Assembly: GCA_900542265.1 (NCBI GenBank)
Contig: UQML01000004.1
Location: forward strand, 30,493-94,492
From: an uncultured Eggerthella sp.
GTDB taxonomy: Bacteria; Actinomycetota; Coriobacteriia; Coriobacteriales; Eggerthellaceae
Length of the DNA: 64,000 bases
Direction: 5' to 3'
Within the stretch, counting starts at the first letter, position 1, and every line of letters starts with the position of its first letter. This document shows, one piece after another, positions 61,635 to 64,000 of this stretch. Both the position numbers and the translations under genes were made by a program. The notes beneath the pieces are model-generated. The model was not told the DNA's origin. It saw only the letters and a list, made by a program, of their open reading frames with translations, and searched no databases.

Positions 61635-63275
61635 ATGATTACTGACCTTAAAGTCAACCCGGAAAATAAGAAGCTCTATTATGAAAAGGGTTATTGGACC
61701 GATGAGACACTCAATGATGTCTGGTCTAAACAAGCCGCTGCATTTGCTGACCGCGAGTACGTTGCGGACGATCTTGGCGTACGTCTAACCTATGGAGAAA
61801 TTGACGACAAAGCTGCTCGCTTAGCTTCATGGCTTCGTGATCATGGTGTACAAAATGGAGATGTCGTTTCAATTCAGATGGCACCCTGGTCTGAATTTGC
61901 TATCCTCTACGTTGCCTGCTTAAAAGTTGGCGCTGTTATTCATCCACTACCAGTCACGTTTAATGCAGAAGACTTGGTATACGCTATGAATCTTGTTGAG
62001 AGTAAGGCTTTCTTAACCTCAACATTCCATCACAAGACCAATTTTGAAGAGCAAGCGCTTGCTATTGTGGGCGATGTGCCAACGCTTATTGCAGACAACA
62101 TTTGTGTTCATGACAAGATGAAGCCTGCGCAAAATTGCATTACGCTCGAACAAATCTATGAAAACTACGAGCCTTATACTGGCGAGGCTGGCTCCAAATC
62201 TGATGATGTTGTTTTGATTCTCTCTACCTCAGGAACAACGGGTCGTCCTAAGGCAGTATTGCTCTCCCATAACGCTATTCGTTTCTCTGAAACCACCTTC
62301 ACCAAAGGTCTTGGTCTCACCCAAGATGACGTTATGTTTATGCCTGCTCCTTTAAACCATGCTACTGGGTTTAACCACGGCCTTATCTCTCCCCTTCTTT
62401 TGGGTGGACGCGTTGTTTTGCAGCATGAGTTTAATCCAGCTGAAGCAATCGACATCATGAATAAAGAAGGCGTTACCTGGTCAATGGGTGCCACCCCCTT
62501 CATTTTTGACCTTCTCAACTGTTCAGAAGAAACTGGTCGCACCTTTGATACGCTCAAACTCTATATTTGCGGTGGTGCTCCCGTTCCTGGTTCTATGATT
62601 CAGCGTGCTGCCTCTCATGGTTTGCTTCTTTGTGAATGCTACGGCTCTACTGAAAGCTGCCCGCATCTAGCAGTTCCTCCTCAATATTGTCTTGAATGGA
62701 ATGGCGATTGGTCGGGCGTTGCCTTTGAGGGCATTGAAGTCAAAGTTGTTGACGAGCACGGCAATGAAGTTCCTCATGGCGTACAGGGAGAAGAAATCTC
62801 TCGCGGCCCTCACATGTTTAGCGGTTACTACAAAAACCCTGAAGCTACTGCAAAAGAGCTGAGTGATGATGGTTGGTTCTTCTCAGGAGATCTCTGCATT
62901 CAAGACGAGACTGGTCGCGTTAAGATCAACGGTCGTAAGAAGGAAATCCTTATCCGCGGCGGCATCAACATCTCCGCTAATGAGGTTGACAATAATCTAA
63001 CCGGTTGCCCTGGTATTGGCGCCCATGCCACCATTGGTCTTCCTGATGACCGCTTAGGCGAGCGCATCTGCACCTTTATCGTAATTGATGGGGCTGAAGA
63101 ACCTACCCTTGACTCCATCGCCGACTACCTTGACTCTATTGGTGTTGCAAAGCGCTTGCGTCCTGAGCACATTGAATTTATTGATGAAATTCCTATGACT
63201 GAATCAGGCAAAGTTAAGCGTCATCAGTTAGCTGACGAGCTTAATCGTCGCTTGCAGGAGCGTGCAAATAACTAA
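61635..63275 (+). CDS. Acyl-CoA synthetase (AMP-forming)
   Basis: ANL-superfamily adenylating enzyme, 546 residues. ATP loop STSGTTGRPKAVLLSH near 200, the A5 region CYGSTESCPH, A7 WFFSGDL, A8 KINGRKKEILIRGGINIS and the C-terminal catalytic Lys region ESGKVKRHQL. Closest in style to medium-chain fatty acid/carnitine-type CoA ligases (CaiC, FadK), but the substrate cannot be decided; a bile-acid or aromatic acid is also possible. AGAGGGG lies before the ATG, with a TATACT box at 61609. It is followed three bases later by the unknown gene and then cstA, so a three-gene operon is likely. Confidence 0.92.
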   Translation: MITDLKVNPENKKLYYEKGYWTDETLNDVWSKQAAAFADREYVADDLGVRLTYGEIDDKAARLASWLRDHGVQNGDVVSIQMAPWSEFAILYVACLKVGAVIHPLPVTFNAEDLVYAMNLVESKAFLTSTFHHKTNFEEQALAIVGDVPTLIADNICVHDKMKPAQNCITLEQIYENYEPYTGEAGSKSDDVVLILSTSGTTGRPKAVLLSHNAIRFSETTFTKGLGLTQDDVMFMPAPLNHATGFNHGLISPLLLGGRVVLQHEFNPAEAIDIMNKEGVTWSMGATPFIFDLLNCSEETGRTFDTLKLYICGGAPVPGSMIQRAASHGLLLCECYGSTESCPHLAVPPQYCLEWNGDWSGVAFEGIEVKVVDEHGNEVPHGVQGEEISRGPHMFSGYYKNPEATAKELSDDGWFFSGDLCIQDETGRVKINGRKKEILIRGGINISANEVDNNLTGCPGIGAHATIGLPDDRLGERICTFIVIDGAEEPTLDSIADYLDSIGVAKRLRPEHIEFIDEIPMTESGKVKRHQLADELNRRLQERANN

Positions 63276-63278
63276 CTC

Positions 63279-63893
63279 ATGGATTCTGACCATTCAGATT
63301 ACATAGAAACCACCCTTCACGACCATCAGGATCCGACACCATACGGCGCCGATGGTCGTGAATTATTTTTATCCCGCGTTATTCACGCCTACCAGAGCTT
63401 TTATGATTTCTGGACTCCTTGGGAATACGAAAAACGTACCTTTGACGCTTACGGTGAATACCACAATCATGCTGCGCAATATGTCCTTGTAAAACGTGCG
63501 CAGCTTTGGGCAGTTGACACTCATGATTATCTTTTTATCAAAACGTCTCCTTCCTATTCCAGCTCTGATTTCGAGTCAGACATCGCTTGGATCACCCAGC
63601 ACGGAATAAAACGGGTTGTTCCCAAAAAAGATCACATGTCATCGTCTTTGACGCTTATTATCATTACTGATTTTGCAAACGATGAGGTTAAACGCGCACT
63701 AGCTAAAACACGCTTTCGCAAAAATTACCTTTTAGGTATTCACGGCTGGACTGATCTGCGAATTGCATTGGTTGATCTCTCTGCTCCTGCAGGCAGTCAA
63801 GTTGTTTGTAATACTGCTGGCAAAGCTCTCAAAAAGACGCTCGTCAGCAACCTTGCCGTACACAACAACGATAACAGAAAGGATTATGTATGA
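63279..63893 (+). CDS. Protein of unknown function in the acs-cstA operon
   Basis: 204 residues, soluble, no signal peptide or membrane helix. It looks like an alpha/beta protein: SRVIHAYQSFYDFWTPWEYEKRTFDAYGEYHNHAAQYVLVKRAQLWAVDTHDYLFIK followed by a second half with ITQHGIKRVVPKKDHMSSSLTLIIITD and RKNYLLGIHGWTDLRIALVDL. I do not recognise the family with certainty. It starts three bases after the acyl-CoA synthetase stop and its stop overlaps the cstA start (ATGA), so translation of all three is coupled. Confidence 0.8.
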   Translation: MDSDHSDYIETTLHDHQDPTPYGADGRELFLSRVIHAYQSFYDFWTPWEYEKRTFDAYGEYHNHAAQYVLVKRAQLWAVDTHDYLFIKTSPSYSSSDFESDIAWITQHGIKRVVPKKDHMSSSLTLIIITDFANDEVKRALAKTRFRKNYLLGIHGWTDLRIALVDLSAPAGSQVVCNTAGKALKKTLVSNLAVHNNDNRKDYV

Positions 63894-63971
63894 ACGCAAT
63901 GGTTATCCTGCTGATCGCTATTGTTGTGCTAGCCTGCGGCTACATCTTCTACGGTGGCTGGCTAGCAAAAC
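63890..63971 (+). CDS. cstA: Carbon starvation protein A, N-terminus only
   Basis: The first 27 codons of a membrane transporter: a hydrophobic helix followed by YIFYGGWLAK, which matches the typical start of CstA peptide/pyruvate transporters (usually about 500-700 residues). AAAGG is seven bases upstream and the start overlaps the previous stop. The reading frame is genuine only to base 63971; beyond it the sequence is adapter, so the encoded Pro-Val-Ser-Tyr-Thr-His is an artefact. Confidence 0.8.
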
Positions 63972-64000
63972 CTGTCTCTTATACACATCTCCGAGCCCAC
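63972..64000. other. Sequencing adapter (Nextera transposase end)
   Basis: CTGTCTCTTATACACATCT followed by CCGAGCCCAC is identical to the Nextera Read 2 transposase adapter. It marks the contig end and is not chromosomal. Confidence 0.98.

Noticed and set aside
1..64000. CRISPR array, prophage or insertion sequence
   Set aside because: No regularly spaced identical repeats with unique spacers, no phage structural genes and no transposase reading frame were found.

Overview
The window looks like part of a chromosome from a low-to-mid GC member of the Coriobacteriia, closest in style to Atopobiaceae (Lancefieldella/Atopobium). This is an inference from gene content: a tRNA-Trp T-box in front of trp genes, tandem secreted NlpC/P60 proteins, a MurT/GatD peptidoglycan amidation enzyme, LCP and SpaA-type surface proteins, and mostly GGAGG-type ribosome sites. 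No 16S gene is present to confirm it. The last 29 bases (63972-64000) are not biological: they match the Illumina Nextera transposase adapter, so the sequence really ends at about 63971, inside the start of a cstA gene.

Layout. 1-8.6 kb: the 3' end of a hotdog thioesterase gene converges on a tight minus-strand run lysS-clpC-ispD-ispF-cysS, preceded by greA and tatA. 8.6-13 kb: tRNA-Pro(CGG) and three tandem paralogous NlpC/P60 cell-wall hydrolase genes, each with its own extended -10 promoter. 13-22.5 kb: nhaA, hpf, an amino-acid ABC transporter (binding protein, permease, ATPase) with an internal terminator, a GNAT acetyltransferase, two small membrane proteins, an MFS exporter and a VanZ protein. 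22.5-28 kb: a 988-residue Fe-S flavoprotein followed by a HypA-like protein, an SDR dehydrogenase and a small phasin-like protein. 28.1-35.7 kb: a complete tryptophan operon, T-box leader then trpE-trpG-trpD-trpC-trpF/trpB(fused)-trpA. 35.7-39 kb: an XRE antitoxin remnant with operators, then gshA-like glutamate-cysteine ligase and cysK. 39-43.2 kb: a 1327-residue surface protein. 43-47 kb: ybaK, a flavoprotein, metY and metA. 47-49.3 kb: a small accessory patch, an ORC-like AAA ATPase with 10-bp repeats in its promoter and an XRE regulator. 49.5-52.3 kb: lysA and hom. 52.4-56.9 kb: an MMPL exporter with a YhgE-like secreted partner, and rlmH. 57-61.4 kb: an LCP ligase and a fused MurT-GatD. 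61.6-64 kb: an acyl-CoA synthetase, an unknown protein and the truncated cstA.

How the genes fit together. Sulfur and aspartate-family amino-acid metabolism is well represented: lysA and hom, then metA (predicted acetyl-CoA type from Glu111) feeding O-acetylhomoserine to metY, with cysK and glutamate-cysteine ligase making cysteine and gamma-glutamylcysteine. Cell-envelope functions dominate the rest: NlpC/P60 hydrolases, LCP, lipid II amidation, the SpaA-like surface protein and MMPL/YhgE export.

The most interesting observations are two gene fusions (TrpF-TrpB, which keeps an internal ribosome site, and MurT-GatD with a repeat linker), a diverged 150-bp intergenic repeat found at two convergent gene ends, a strongly over-represented GGCGATGGGG word, and several promoters carrying short tandem direct repeats.
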